This document shows, one piece after another, positions 1-7,758 of a DNA stretch of 64,000 bases (its first letter is position 1; the number at the start of each line of letters is the position of its first letter). The translations under genes and the position numbers were made by a program. Source of the stretch: Alphaproteobacteria bacterium (GTDB taxonomy: Bacteria > Myxococcota_A > UBA796 > GCA-2862545); contig JACKER010000017.1 in assembly GCA_020632925.1 (NCBI GenBank), positions 62,001-126,000 on the forward strand, read 5' to 3'. The notes beneath the pieces were generated by a model. That model was not told where the DNA came from and searched no databases. It saw nothing but the letters and a program-made list of their open reading frames with translations.

Positions 1-53
1 TCGATCTCGTCTCCAAGATCGTGATCAGCGGGACCCCGCCCTCCTGCCCATGA
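1..53 (+). CDS. 3' end of an upstream gene (partial, unidentified)
   Basis: The third forward frame is open from the window edge to a TGA at 51-53 and ends in the residues KIVISGTPPSCP. The stop overlaps the ATG of thpR in an ATGA junction, the same coupling used by many gene pairs in this window, so it is probably the tail of a co-transcribed gene. Only about 16 codons are visible and no family can be assigned. Confidence 0.35.
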   Translation, partial: DLVSKIVISGTPPSCP

Positions 54-571
54 GCCGCTGCTTCGTCGCCATCGAGCTCCCTGCGGAGGTGCGCGTGACC
101 CTGCTCGCCAGGGCGCCCTCGGGCGACGGCTGCCGCCCGGTCCGCGACGAGCAGCTCCACGTCACCCTGCACTTCCTCGGAGAGCGCGATCCGGACGCGG
201 TGATCGCCGCGTTGCGCGGTGTGGCGTTCGCGCCGTTCACGCTCCGGGTCGGAGGGCTCGGCGTGTTCGAGGGCCAGGACCACGACTCGAGCTGTTGGGC
301 GGGGCTGGAGGAGAGCGACGCGCTGCTGGCGTTGCACCGTGACGTGGGGCGGGCGCTGGCGGCCGTGGGATTCGAGGCGGAGACGAGGCCCTACCATCCA
401 CACGTCACGCTCGCGCGCTGCAAGGCGTCCGCGTCGGCGCACGTGGAGGCGTTCCGCGCCGGGACGCTGGCGCCGATGGACGTGCCGGTCTCGGAGATCG
501 CGCTGTTCGAGAGCGTGCTCGGCCCGGCGGGCCCGACGTACACGCGGATCTGGGCCTCACCCCACCCGTAG
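50..571 (+). CDS. thpR: RNA 2',3'-cyclic phosphodiesterase (ThpR/LigT family)
   Basis: A 173-residue protein of the 2H phosphoesterase superfamily. Family members hydrolyse 2',3'-cyclic phosphate ends of RNA to 2'-phosphates in the cytoplasm. Both signature HxTx motifs are visible: HVTL at residues 37-40 and HVTL again near residue 120, preceded by YHP as is typical of LigT-like enzymes. Length is normal for the family (about 175-190). The ATG overlaps the stop of the preceding partial gene (ATGA). The 3' end overlaps the convergent oxidoreductase gene by 15 bp. The cellular substrate cannot be deduced from the sequence. Confidence 0.88.
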   Translation: MSRCFVAIELPAEVRVTLLARAPSGDGCRPVRDEQLHVTLHFLGERDPDAVIAALRGVAFAPFTLRVGGLGVFEGQDHDSSCWAGLEESDALLALHRDVGRALAAVGFEAETRPYHPHVTLARCKASASAHVEAFRAGTLAPMDVPVSEIALFESVLGPAGPTYTRIWASPHP

Positions 572-1513
572 GACGACCTTCCCAACGGTCCGATCGGACG
601 AGACCCGTGCGTGAGCAGCCTCCGCCTCCTCGATCGGGAAGACGGTGTCGACGACGGGGTGAAGGCGGCCCGCGACCACCGCCGGCCACAGGTCGCGCAG
701 GACCCCGGCGACGATGCGCGCCTTGTCGGCGTCGTCGCGGGACCGGAGGACCGTGCCGAGGACCTGCTGGCGCTTCACGAGGAGCCGCCCTGCGTCCAGC
801 GTGGACGACGCTCCCCCCATCAGCCCGATGACCACGACGCGCCCGCCCACGCCGAGCACCTGCTGGTCGCGCGCCAGGCTCTCGCCGGCGATGGGGTCGA
901 GCACGAGGTCCACGCCCTGCGGCGCCCACGCCTTCACCGCGGCGACCCAGTCCCCGCGCCGATCGGCGACCTCCTCCGCCCCCAGCGCGCGGCACCGGTC
1001 GAGCTTGTCCGCCGACGCCAGCGCGAACGTGCGCAGCCCGAGCTCTCGGGCCGCCATCAGCGCCATCGTGCCGATGCCGGACGCGGCGGCGTGCACGAGC
1101 CAGCGCTCCCCGGGGCGCGCGCGGGCCAGGTCCAGGCACATCCACACGGTGCACAGCGCCTCGGGCAGGGCCGCGGCCTCCTCGAACGCCAGTCCGTCCG
1201 GCAGCGGGAGGAGCTGTCCCACCGGGACGACCACCCGCTCCGCGTACCCGCCGCCCGAGAGCAGCGCCGCGACACGATCGCCGACGGCGACGCCGGACAC
1301 CCCCGGGCCGATGGCGTCCAGCACGCCCGCGCACTCGAGCCCGAGGATCGGAGAGGCGCCGGGCGGGGGAGGGTAGAGGCCGCGACGCTGGAGCAGGTCC
1401 GCGCGGTTCACCGCGGTCGCGCGCACGGCGATCCGCACCTCGCCCTCGCCGGGGACCGGTGTGGGAGCTTCGACCCAGCGGAGCGCGGGTTCGTCGTGGG
1501 AGACGGCGAGCAT
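557..1513 (-). CDS. Zinc-less MDR oxidoreductase, quinone oxidoreductase/PIG3-like
   Basis: A 318-residue medium-chain dehydrogenase/reductase with no structural or catalytic zinc cysteines. The N-terminal half carries the PIG3-type substrate-domain signature NRADLLQRRGLYPPP (residues 37-51), and the Rossmann half shows AAASGIGTMAL near residue 150. Members of this branch are NADPH-dependent quinone oxidoreductases, so reduction of quinones or related alpha,beta-unsaturated carbonyls is the likely activity; the natural substrate is unknown. Length is normal. It is transcribed away from the DsrE-like gene and overlaps thpR tail to tail. Confidence 0.85.
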   Translation of the reverse strand: MLAVSHDEPALRWVEAPTPVPGEGEVRIAVRATAVNRADLLQRRGLYPPPPGASPILGLECAGVLDAIGPGVSGVAVGDRVAALLSGGGYAERVVVPVGQLLPLPDGLAFEEAAALPEALCTVWMCLDLARARPGERWLVHAAASGIGTMALMAARELGLRTFALASADKLDRCRALGAEEVADRRGDWVAAVKAWAPQGVDLVLDPIAGESLARDQQVLGVGGRVVVIGLMGGASSTLDAGRLLVKRQQVLGTVLRSRDDADKARIVAGVLRDLWPAVVAGRLHPVVDTVFPIEEAEAAHARVSSDRTVGKVVLRVG

Positions 1514-1522
1514 GGCGCCCCG

Positions 1523-1532
1523 ACGTTAACGT
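1523..1532. promoter_or_regulatory. Perfect 10-bp palindrome between divergent genes (possible operator)
   Basis: The 42-bp gap between the divergent oxidoreductase and DsrE-like genes contains ACGTTAACGT, a perfect palindrome and an AT-rich spot in a very GC-rich window. Its position suggests a binding site for a regulator acting on one or both genes, but no cognate regulator is adjacent. It could also be chance. Confidence 0.25.
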
Positions 1533-1555
1533 GTGTGCTCCGGAGCGCGCGAAGA

Positions 1556-1939
1556 ATGGACGAAGCCGAGCCCGAGCCCAGCGGACCCTTCTGCGTGGTG
1601 TGGGTGCACGCCGACTCGCCGGACGTCTTCGAGCGGGCAGCGCGGTACGCTCGGCAGAACCTGAACTACGGCATGATGGTCGTCGTGGTCTTCACGGAGG
1701 CGGGAGCCCGCCTGCTCCAGACGGACCGCATGGCGCGGATGCTGATGCTGCCGGGCATCCAACAGCTGGTGGACGAGCTCGACCGGGGCGGCGCGAGCTT
1801 CGAGCTGGACCTGTCCAGCGCACGCCGGGTGGGCGTGGTCGAGACGCTCACGAGCCTGCTCCCGTCCCTGCGGATCGCCGATCCCGCGCGCCTCGCCGAG
1901 CTCGCGACGGGCACGCGGATGACGGCCCGCTACGGATGA
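1556..1939 (+). CDS. DsrE-like small protein
   Basis: A 127-residue protein. The pattern of an early beta strand (CVVWVHAD), a helix covering AARYARQNLNYG, a second strand MMVVVVFTEAGARLL and later VDELDRGGASFEL resembles the DsrE/DsrF sulfur-relay or peroxiredoxin-like fold. No obvious conserved sulfur-carrier cysteine is present (the only Cys is near residue 13), so sulfur transfer cannot be claimed. The ATG at 1556 is chosen because protein-like sequence begins there; upstream the same frame is a low-complexity shadow of the oxidoreductase gene. Its TGA overlaps the next ATG (ATGA), so it is probably translated together with the membrane protein that follows. Confidence 0.6.
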   Translation: MDEAEPEPSGPFCVVWVHADSPDVFERAARYARQNLNYGMMVVVVFTEAGARLLQTDRMARMLMLPGIQQLVDELDRGGASFELDLSSARRVGVVETLTSLLPSLRIADPARLAELATGTRMTARYG

Positions 1940-3510
1940 GCGTGGTCCGAGGGCTGCTGCGCTGCGTGGGGCTCGGGCTGTGCGTGGCCGCGCTGGAGAT
2001 GGTCTGGCACGCGGTGATGCTGCCCGCCGAGCTCCCGTGGGCCTCGATGGTCGCGCTGTCGGCGTCGGTCGCCGGGGTGGACGCGGGGCTGTTCGTGGCC
2101 ATCGGGCTGGTGCTCTCGCCGCTCCTGCTCCGTCGGACCGAGGACCTCGCGATCCCGGGCGCCCAGCACCTCGGCGCGACGGCCTTCCTCGGTGTCGCGA
2201 CGTTCGTGGTGCCGCCGGTGCAGCAGCTGCTCGCTGCCGGGAACACGGTGGGAGCGGTGATCGTGGGGGCCGTGCCCTTCGAGGCGGTGCTGCTGGTCTA
2301 CTTCGGGGGCCGGTGGTTGCTCCGTCGCGCGCTCGCCGGTGAGTCCGCGCCCCCCTTCGCGGCGGTCGCGCTGGGGCTGCACCTCGTGACGAGCGCGCTC
2401 TGCCCCATCATCGTCGGCATCCGCCAGCCCATCGGCGACCCCGTGGACGCGCGGCACATGGTGCTGATCACCGTCGACGGGCTGGGTGCGGGCGACGAGG
2501 GTCCGGCCTGGCTCGCCTTCGCGGACGAGGGCATCCGGTTCACGCAGGCGGTCGCGGCGTCGCCGATCAGCCGGCCGTCGAACGCCAGCGCGCTGGTGGG
2601 GCTGCACCCGATCCGCACCAAGGTGATCGACGACCACGACGTCCTCGCCCGGGGGTACACGTCGGCCTTCGAGGTCCTGCAGGACATCGGGTTCGCGACC
2701 GGTGCGTTCGTGTCGTCGGCGACGGTGGCGTCGGGGTCCGGGCTCGAGCAGGGCTTCGGGACGGTCGACGACACCTTCGTTCCGCCGTGGCAGCGGGTCG
2801 TGCTGGTCTCGCGGTTCGTGGAGCCGTCGGGGCACCGCTCGGCCTCACAGACCGTCGACGCCTTCGAGGCCTGGTTCGACGGGCGGTACCACCGGCCGTT
2901 CGCGGTCTGGCTGCACTTCGCGGACCCCGCCCTGGCGCCCGGGGACCCGGCGGCGACGAAGGCCGTGGACGACGCCGTCGCGCGGGTGCGGGAGCTGCTG
3001 GCCGCGCACGACCTGCTCGATCGGACCAGCGTGGTGCTGGCGGGGACGAGTGGACCGGGCGGGCGCAGCGCGCTCGTCGGCATCGGCGACGATCGGGTGC
3101 ACGTCCCGCTCGTGCTGCGGGTCCCGGAACGGCCCGCGATCCCGGTGGTGGACGCGCAGGTGCGGCTGGTGGACGTGGCGAGCACCGTGCTGGACGCGGT
3201 CGGGTTGCCGGGCCTCGACCAGAGCGAGGGCGTCGCGCTCGGCGCCTACGGGACGGGCCTGCGGCGTCAGCCGATGAACGCGACGCTGCTCGGGCGCGAC
3301 GAGAAGGGGCAGTACCTGCTCGGTGTGCGGAACAACGGGCTCAAGTTCGCGCTGTGGCACGACGGCCGCAAGGCGCTGTTCTCGCTGGAGCGGGACCCGC
3401 TCGAGCAGCACGACATCGCCGCCGAGCAGGAGAAGACCGTGCAGACGGCGACGATGCTCCTGTCGCGCGAGCGGGCGGCGTTGGACGCGCTCGAAGCCGG
3501 TTCGGACTGA
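1936..3510 (+). CDS. Membrane-anchored sulfatase/alkaline-phosphatase-superfamily protein, active site degenerate
   Basis: A 524-residue protein. Residues 1 to about 165 contain four or five hydrophobic membrane segments. The rest follows the sulfatase order: a metal-binding start strand MVLITVDGLGAG, a nucleophile-region motif ISRPSNASALVGLHP, a HFADP motif, then HVPLVLRVPE and a C-terminal segment. Two normally metal-binding motifs are changed: the usual S-D-H-G near the 'VVLAG' strand reads GTSGPG, and the His after D-P in the lipoteichoic-acid-synthase-like motif is missing (DPALAPG). Catalysis as a hydrolase or phosphotransferase is therefore doubtful. The start is fixed by the ATGA overlap. 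xseA follows with a 1-bp overlap. Confidence 0.72.
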   Translation: MSVVRGLLRCVGLGLCVAALEMVWHAVMLPAELPWASMVALSASVAGVDAGLFVAIGLVLSPLLLRRTEDLAIPGAQHLGATAFLGVATFVVPPVQQLLAAGNTVGAVIVGAVPFEAVLLVYFGGRWLLRRALAGESAPPFAAVALGLHLVTSALCPIIVGIRQPIGDPVDARHMVLITVDGLGAGDEGPAWLAFADEGIRFTQAVAASPISRPSNASALVGLHPIRTKVIDDHDVLARGYTSAFEVLQDIGFATGAFVSSATVASGSGLEQGFGTVDDTFVPPWQRVVLVSRFVEPSGHRSASQTVDAFEAWFDGRYHRPFAVWLHFADPALAPGDPAATKAVDDAVARVRELLAAHDLLDRTSVVLAGTSGPGGRSALVGIGDDRVHVPLVLRVPERPAIPVVDAQVRLVDVASTVLDAVGLPGLDQSEGVALGAYGTGLRRQPMNATLLGRDEKGQYLLGVRNNGLKFALWHDGRKALFSLERDPLEQHDIAAEQEKTVQTATMLLSRERAALDALEAGSD

Positions 3511-4679
3511 TGCAGCGGCTCACGGTCGCCGGGTTGGCGCTGCAGATCGACCGGCTGCTCAACCGCTCGTTCCCGGCGGTGGCGGTGGAGGGCGAGCTCG
3601 CGCAGGTGCAGGTGCCGAGCAGCGGGCACGCGTACCTCCTGCTCCGCGAGGGGCAGTCCACCCTGCAGTGCGTGGTCTGGCGCAACGACTGGGCGCAGCG
3701 GCGGCACGACCCGAAGGTGGGGGACCGCGTGGTCTGCCACGGGCGCGTCGGGGCGTACGCGCAGCAGGGGCGCTGGCAGCTCTACGCGAACCGCGTGGAG
3801 CCGGTGGGGCAGGGGGAGCTCGAGCGGCGTCGCCAGCAGGTGCTCGCGCGGCTCGAGGCCGACGGGCTCCTCGATCCGCGGCGTCGGCGTCCGCTCCCGA
3901 AGTACCCGCGGGTGGTGGGGGTCGCGACCTCGCCGAAGGGCGCCGCTCTCCAGGACTTCCTGCGGGTGAGCCGGGAGCGCTGGCCAGCGGCGCGTATCCT
4001 GGTGGCCCCGTGCACCGTCCAGGGCGAGGAGGCCGCCTCGAGCGTGATCCGCGCGCTCGAGCTGCTCTACGACGACGGGCGCGCCGAGGTCGTCGTGGTG
4101 ACGCGGGGCGGCGGGAGCAAGCTCGACCTGCTCCCGTTCGACGACGAGCAGCTCGCCCGGTGGATCGCGACGGGCCCGATGCCGGTGGTGAGCGCGGTCG
4201 GCCACGAGATCGACACGACCATCGCGGACCGGGTGGCGGATGCGGTGGCGGCGACCCCGAGCGCGGCGGCGGCGAAGGTGTTCCCGGAGGGGCCGGCGCT
4301 CGCGCAGCGGGTGGACGAGGCCGAGCTCGCGCTGGACGCGGCCTGGGCGCGCGTGATGGACCTGCGCCGCCGCCGGGTGGAGGAGCTGCGTTCGCGCCTG
4401 CGCCACCCCGCGCGGGTGCTGCGCGAGCGGGCGACGCGGCGCGCGGAGCTCCGCGAGCGGCTGGATCGTGCGGCCACGGGCCAGCTCTCGCGCCGGCGGA
4501 CGCGCCTCGAGGCCCTGCAGCAGCGCCTGGAGGCTCTCTCCCCGTTCCGGGTCCTGGAGCGCGGCTACGCGGTGGTCGAGGCTCCGTCGGGCGTGGTGCG
4601 CGATCCCGCCGAGGTGCATGCCGGCGACGCCGTGACCGTGCGGGTCGCCAGGGGCACGTTCACGGCGACCGTCGATTGA
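3510..4679 (+). CDS. xseA: Exodeoxyribonuclease VII large subunit
   Basis: A 389-residue protein, slightly shorter than the usual 400-450. The order is an N-terminal OB fold (VEGELAQVQVPSSGHAY through VGDRVVCHGRVG), the nuclease domain with VVGVATSPKGAALQDF, TRGGGSKLDLLPFDD and VSAVGHEIDTTIADRVAD, then a long Arg-rich coiled coil, and the closing ALSPFRVLERGYAVV motif. With XseB it degrades single-stranded DNA to acid-insoluble oligonucleotides in the cytoplasm. The ATG shares its A with the preceding stop. No xseB follows; the next gene is convergent and overlaps by 20 bp, so the small subunit must be encoded elsewhere. Confidence 0.93.
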   Translation: MQRLTVAGLALQIDRLLNRSFPAVAVEGELAQVQVPSSGHAYLLLREGQSTLQCVVWRNDWAQRRHDPKVGDRVVCHGRVGAYAQQGRWQLYANRVEPVGQGELERRRQQVLARLEADGLLDPRRRRPLPKYPRVVGVATSPKGAALQDFLRVSRERWPAARILVAPCTVQGEEAASSVIRALELLYDDGRAEVVVVTRGGGSKLDLLPFDDEQLARWIATGPMPVVSAVGHEIDTTIADRVADAVAATPSAAAAKVFPEGPALAQRVDEAELALDAAWARVMDLRRRRVEELRSRLRHPARVLRERATRRAELRERLDRAATGQLSRRRTRLEALQQRLEALSPFRVLERGYAVVEAPSGVVRDPAEVHAGDAVTVRVARGTFTATVD

Positions 4680-5130
4680 CGTCGGTCTCGGACTCGAGTC
4701 GCGCGATGTCCGCGAGATCCTGTGGGCGCCCGACCGCGCGCTTGTTGCGGACGAGGTCCGAACGTCCGAGGAACGGGACGAGCAACCCGTCGACCTCGCG
4801 CACCACGCGATGCTCCCAGGCCTCGTCGAACGAGACTCCGTCGAGACGCTTGAGCAGGTCGATGCGGCGTGGGGGCAGGCCGAGCTGGTAGATCGAATCC
4901 TCGTCTGCGAGATCGTCGAGTCGAACCTCGTGGTCGCCCAGCTGTGCACCGAACGCGATCAGGGCCTTCAGTACGCGGGCCGCGTTCTGCGGCGTGGGGC
5001 GCACCAGCAGATCGAGGTCGCCGGTTGCTCGAGCGACGCCATGGACCGCCAGGGCGTGCGCGCCGACGACCAGGAACTCCGCGTGGTGTTCCAACAGGAG
5101 CTCCAGCAGGTCGCGAAAGTCTTCGTTCAC
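4660..5130 (-). CDS. Stand-alone nucleotidyltransferase-fold protein (MNT-like)
   Basis: A 156-residue protein with the minimal nucleotidyltransferase signature GAHALAVHGVARATGDLDLL, whose G-D-x-D pair lies at residues 37-40; a C-terminal helical region ends in PQDLADIARLE. Proteins of this type transfer nucleotides to a protein or RNA partner, and many belong to toxin-antitoxin or defence modules, but no HEPN partner is seen here. The GTG start at 5130 overlaps the TGA of the upstream 68-residue gene (GTGA), which fixes the start and implies coupled translation. Tail-to-tail overlap with xseA is 20 bp. Confidence 0.75.
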   Translation of the reverse strand: MNEDFRDLLELLLEHHAEFLVVGAHALAVHGVARATGDLDLLVRPTPQNAARVLKALIAFGAQLGDHEVRLDDLADEDSIYQLGLPPRRIDLLKRLDGVSFDEAWEHRVVREVDGLLVPFLGRSDLVRNKRAVGRPQDLADIARLESETDVNRRSP

Positions 5131-5333
5131 CGACGAATCAAGCGGCCCGGGATCGCACTGCGCGGATACTCCGGCAGGGGGCGGCCGCTCGCGGCCCACG
5201 CGTCCAGGGCGAGCTGCCACATCGACGCCAGCCGCGTTTCTGGCGTGTCGAGCTGGGCCGGCTCCTGGTCGCGCACGAGGCGACCGGGCCAGGTGCGACG
5301 CCTGGCGGCTCGAAGCTCGCGTTCCGTCGGCAT
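5127..5333 (-). CDS. Small basic protein coupled to the nucleotidyltransferase
   Basis: A 68-residue protein beginning MPTERELRAARRRTWPG and ending in a conserved-looking tail WALDAW-like helix followed by GRPLPEYPRSAIPGRLIRR. No known domain is recognised with confidence. Its stop overlaps the GTG of the nucleotidyltransferase gene, so the two probably form a module and may act together. An antitoxin-like or substrate-protein role is possible, but that is only inference from the pairing. The ATG at 5333 is preferred over an upstream ATG at 5378 because the conserved-looking sequence starts here. Confidence 0.55.
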   Translation of the reverse strand: MPTERELRAARRRTWPGRLVRDQEPAQLDTPETRLASMWQLALDAWAASGRPLPEYPRSAIPGRLIRR

Positions 5334-5380
5334 GGTCCATCGTAGCACGGCCCCGTCTGCCGTCGGAGTAGGGTGCACCG

Positions 5381-6074
5381 ATGCCCATCCCCCACCATCG
5401 CTCCTCCGGGAGCGGCCCTCCCGTGCTGCTCATCCAGGGCACCGGCGGGGACGCCGACCACGCTGGACGCGATGGTGGACGAGGCGCTGGCGGTGCTCGA
5501 CGCGCTCGGGTGGGACGCGGCCCACGTCGCCGGACACTCGCTGGGCGGGGTGGTCGCCCAGGCGCTCGCGCTGCGCGCACCGGAGCGGGTGCGGTCGCTG
5601 GCGCTGCTCTGCGCCTTCGCGCAGGGCTGGACGGCGCTCCCGACATCGCTGTCGACCGCCTGACTCCAGGCCAGGACCTCCCTGGGGACGTCGGCGATGC
5701 GGCGCACGGCGTTCTACGAGCTGATCGCCGACCCCGCGATCCCGGCGAGCGAGGCCGCCATCGCGCCCATCGAGTCGGTCTTCGGCCGGCGGCTCGACGC
5801 GCTCCCCGCCGCCGCCACCAAGCAGGTCGGGATCCTCGTCCGCGCCGACCTGCGCGCCCGCCTGGGCGAGGTGGACGTGCCGACCCTGGTGGTCTCCGCG
5901 ACCCACGACCGCCTGGCGTCCGTCGCGCAGGGACGGCTGCTGGCGGAGCTGCTGCGCGGACGCTTCGTGGAGGTGCCCGGCGGACACGCGGTGGTCGTCC
6001 AGGACGCGGTCCGCGTGAACGCGCTCCTGGCCGAGCACTGGAACCCTGGAGCTCACTCAGACCGATCGAACTGA
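5381..6074 (+). pseudogene. Decayed alpha/beta hydrolase
   Basis: Fragments of one alpha/beta hydrolase lie in two frames. The N-terminal piece MPIPHHRSSGSGPPVLLIQG (from 5381) is in one frame. From about 5465 the second frame encodes LAVLDALGWDAAHVAGHSLGG, with the nucleophile elbow G-H-S-L-G, up to a TGA at 5661. The same frame then continues through TSLGTSAMRRTAFYEL to the C-terminal strand PTLVVSATHDRLAS and the catalytic-His region VPGGHAVVVQD. Between the oxyanion segment and the helix before the elbow, roughly 30 residues expected in the family are missing. So there is a deletion with frameshift plus an in-frame stop. A sequencing error could explain the stop alone but not the deletion. 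Confidence 0.72.
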
Positions 6075-6138
6075 TCGACCGACACCGTTCGCGTTCCGCC
6101 CTTTCCCCCTGCGGGGGCCGCGCGGGATAGCTGCCGCC

Positions 6139-7140
6139 ATGGTGGGTCGCCTGGTGCTGGCTGCGACGCTGATCGCCACCGCGGGGTGTCGCGGCCGGCA
6201 CCACGTCACCTCGAGCGTGATCGCGCCCGACGGCGCCTGGCTCGATCCGTCCGCCGAGCCCGAGGCGCTCTCGTCGCTCCGGGCGCTCCAGGTGCGGGCG
6301 GGTGCGCTCTATGCGAGCGACGGCGGACCGGCGCTGAACGAGCCCCGCGACACCGCGATGGTGTGGCCTCGCGTGGTGGTCGACGCCTCGCCGTCGCGGG
6401 TGCGGTTGGTGTGCGACGACGACCGCGTCCGGGTGTTGCTCTGGGTGGACCGCGGCGCGCTCGCGATGGTGGCGACGGGGCCCGCGCTGGCCGCGCCCTC
6501 GCTGGTCGGCACTCCCGACCCCTGGACACCCGGGATCCACCTCGATCCGGGCCGCGTGGTCGACGTGCTGGGCCCCGCGGTCGACGACCGGATCCGGATC
6601 CGGGTGGCGGGCCTCTTCCTGGAGGGGGAGGGGTGGCTCCCCGCGTCCAGCATCGGCGAGGTCTACGCGCTGGCGCCGGGGGAGCGGCGCGGTCCGGTCG
6701 GCGGCGAGATCCCCGTCGCCGCCGCGTTCCGGGCCGCTCCGGACGGTGAGGTGGTGGGTCGCGTCGGGAAGGGGCCGAACGTCGGCAACACGCTCCATGT
6801 CGAGCTCGCCGGAGACCCGCGCGAGGGCTGGGTCCTCGCCCGGTATACGGAGAAGGACGTGGCACTGGTGGGGTGGGTGCGCGTCGAGGAGCTCGCGCTG
6901 TACCCCGAGCCGTTGGTGCTGGGCGAGGGCTTCGGGATGGGCGGTCGCGGCACCGGCGGCCCGGCCGAGCCGACGGTCCTGCTGCACCGCGGCGACCGTC
7001 TGCTCGACCCCGGGAGCGCGACGCCGATCGGCGTCGTCCTCCAGGACCTGGAGCTGACCTGCATCGGAGCGTGTGACGGTTCCCACCCCGAGGTCCGCGT
7101 GGGGGCCTGCGCAGGCTGGATCGACTTGCGGGTGGAGTGA
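6139..7140 (+). CDS. Predicted lipoprotein of unknown function
   Basis: A 333-residue protein with a lipoprotein signal peptide: hydrophobic stretch LVLAATLIATAG followed by Cys17 (lipobox A-T-A-G-C). The mature part has short beta-rich repeats typical of SH3-like modules, for example EGWLPASSIGEVYAL and GWVLARY then VGWVRVEELALY, and a C-terminal region with two cysteine pairs (CIGAC, GAC). It is probably tethered in the periplasm. No catalytic motif is recognised. It stands alone on the + strand, 27 bp upstream of the second nucleotidyltransferase gene. Confidence 0.7.
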   Translation: MVGRLVLAATLIATAGCRGRHHVTSSVIAPDGAWLDPSAEPEALSSLRALQVRAGALYASDGGPALNEPRDTAMVWPRVVVDASPSRVRLVCDDDRVRVLLWVDRGALAMVATGPALAAPSLVGTPDPWTPGIHLDPGRVVDVLGPAVDDRIRIRVAGLFLEGEGWLPASSIGEVYALAPGERRGPVGGEIPVAAAFRAAPDGEVVGRVGKGPNVGNTLHVELAGDPREGWVLARYTEKDVALVGWVRVEELALYPEPLVLGEGFGMGGRGTGGPAEPTVLLHRGDRLLDPGSATPIGVVLQDLELTCIGACDGSHPEVRVGACAGWIDLRVE

Positions 7141-7167
7141 CACGACGGGGGTGGGTACGCTGGATCC

Positions 7168-7758
7168 ATGCAGTCCTTCTCCGAGGTGACCCGTCGTGCG
7201 GACGCGTTCTTCATGAAGGCCTCACGGGTCCACGACGCGGCGAGGCGGGTGGCGCGCGCGCTCGACGAGCTCGGCATCCCCTACGCGATCGCCGGGGCAT
7301 TGGCGGCCAACGCGCACGGGCACGTCCGCACCACCGGCGACGTCGACCTCCTGCTCACGCCGGAGGGTCTGGCGGCGTTCAAGGCCCGTTGGTCCGGGCG
7401 CGGCTGGGTGGACAAGTTCCCGGGTTCCAAGGGGATGCGCGACGTCGTGGACGATGTCCCGATCGACGTGCTCCTCACGGGCGACTTCCCCGGGGACGGC
7501 CTGTCCAAGCCCGTCGCCTTCCCATCCCCGTCGGTCGCCGAGCGCTCGGAGGACGGCTACGCCGTGCTGCCGCTACGGACGCTGATGGAGCTGAAGATCG
7601 CGAGCGGCATGACCGCACCGCACCGGCCCAGGGACCTGGACGACGCGATCCAGCTCATCCGGGCGAACGATCTACCTCGTGACTGGCCGATCGACCCCTA
7701 CGTCGGGGACCGCTATCGAGAGCTCTGGGCGCTGGCGCAGATCCACGACGACGAGTGA
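7168..7758 (+). CDS. Nucleotidyltransferase-fold protein (AbiEii/DUF6036-like)
   Basis: A 196-residue protein. The pattern AIAGALAANAHGHVRTTGDVDLLLT gives the G-A-L-A-x-x-x-H-G and G-D-x-D signature of the nucleotidyltransferase superfamily (catalytic Asp at residues 58 and 60). A third acidic strand is seen at VPIDVLLTG, and the helical tail contains RDLDDAIQLIR, as in AbiEii/DUF6036-type proteins. These families are often toxins or antitoxin-linked enzymes, but no partner gene is adjacent. It is a second, different copy of the fold within 2.5 kb. The stop directly abuts the stop of the convergent helicase gene. Confidence 0.72.
   Translation: MQSFSEVTRRADAFFMKASRVHDAARRVARALDELGIPYAIAGALAANAHGHVRTTGDVDLLLTPEGLAAFKARWSGRGWVDKFPGSKGMRDVVDDVPIDVLLTGDFPGDGLSKPVAFPSPSVAERSEDGYAVLPLRTLMELKIASGMTAPHRPRDLDDAIQLIRANDLPRDWPIDPYVGDRYRELWALAQIHDDE

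Noticed and set aside
611..1555. Extended N terminus of the DsrE-like protein
   Set aside because: This stretch is the antisense shadow of the oxidoreductase gene; the ATG at 1556 begins the folded part.
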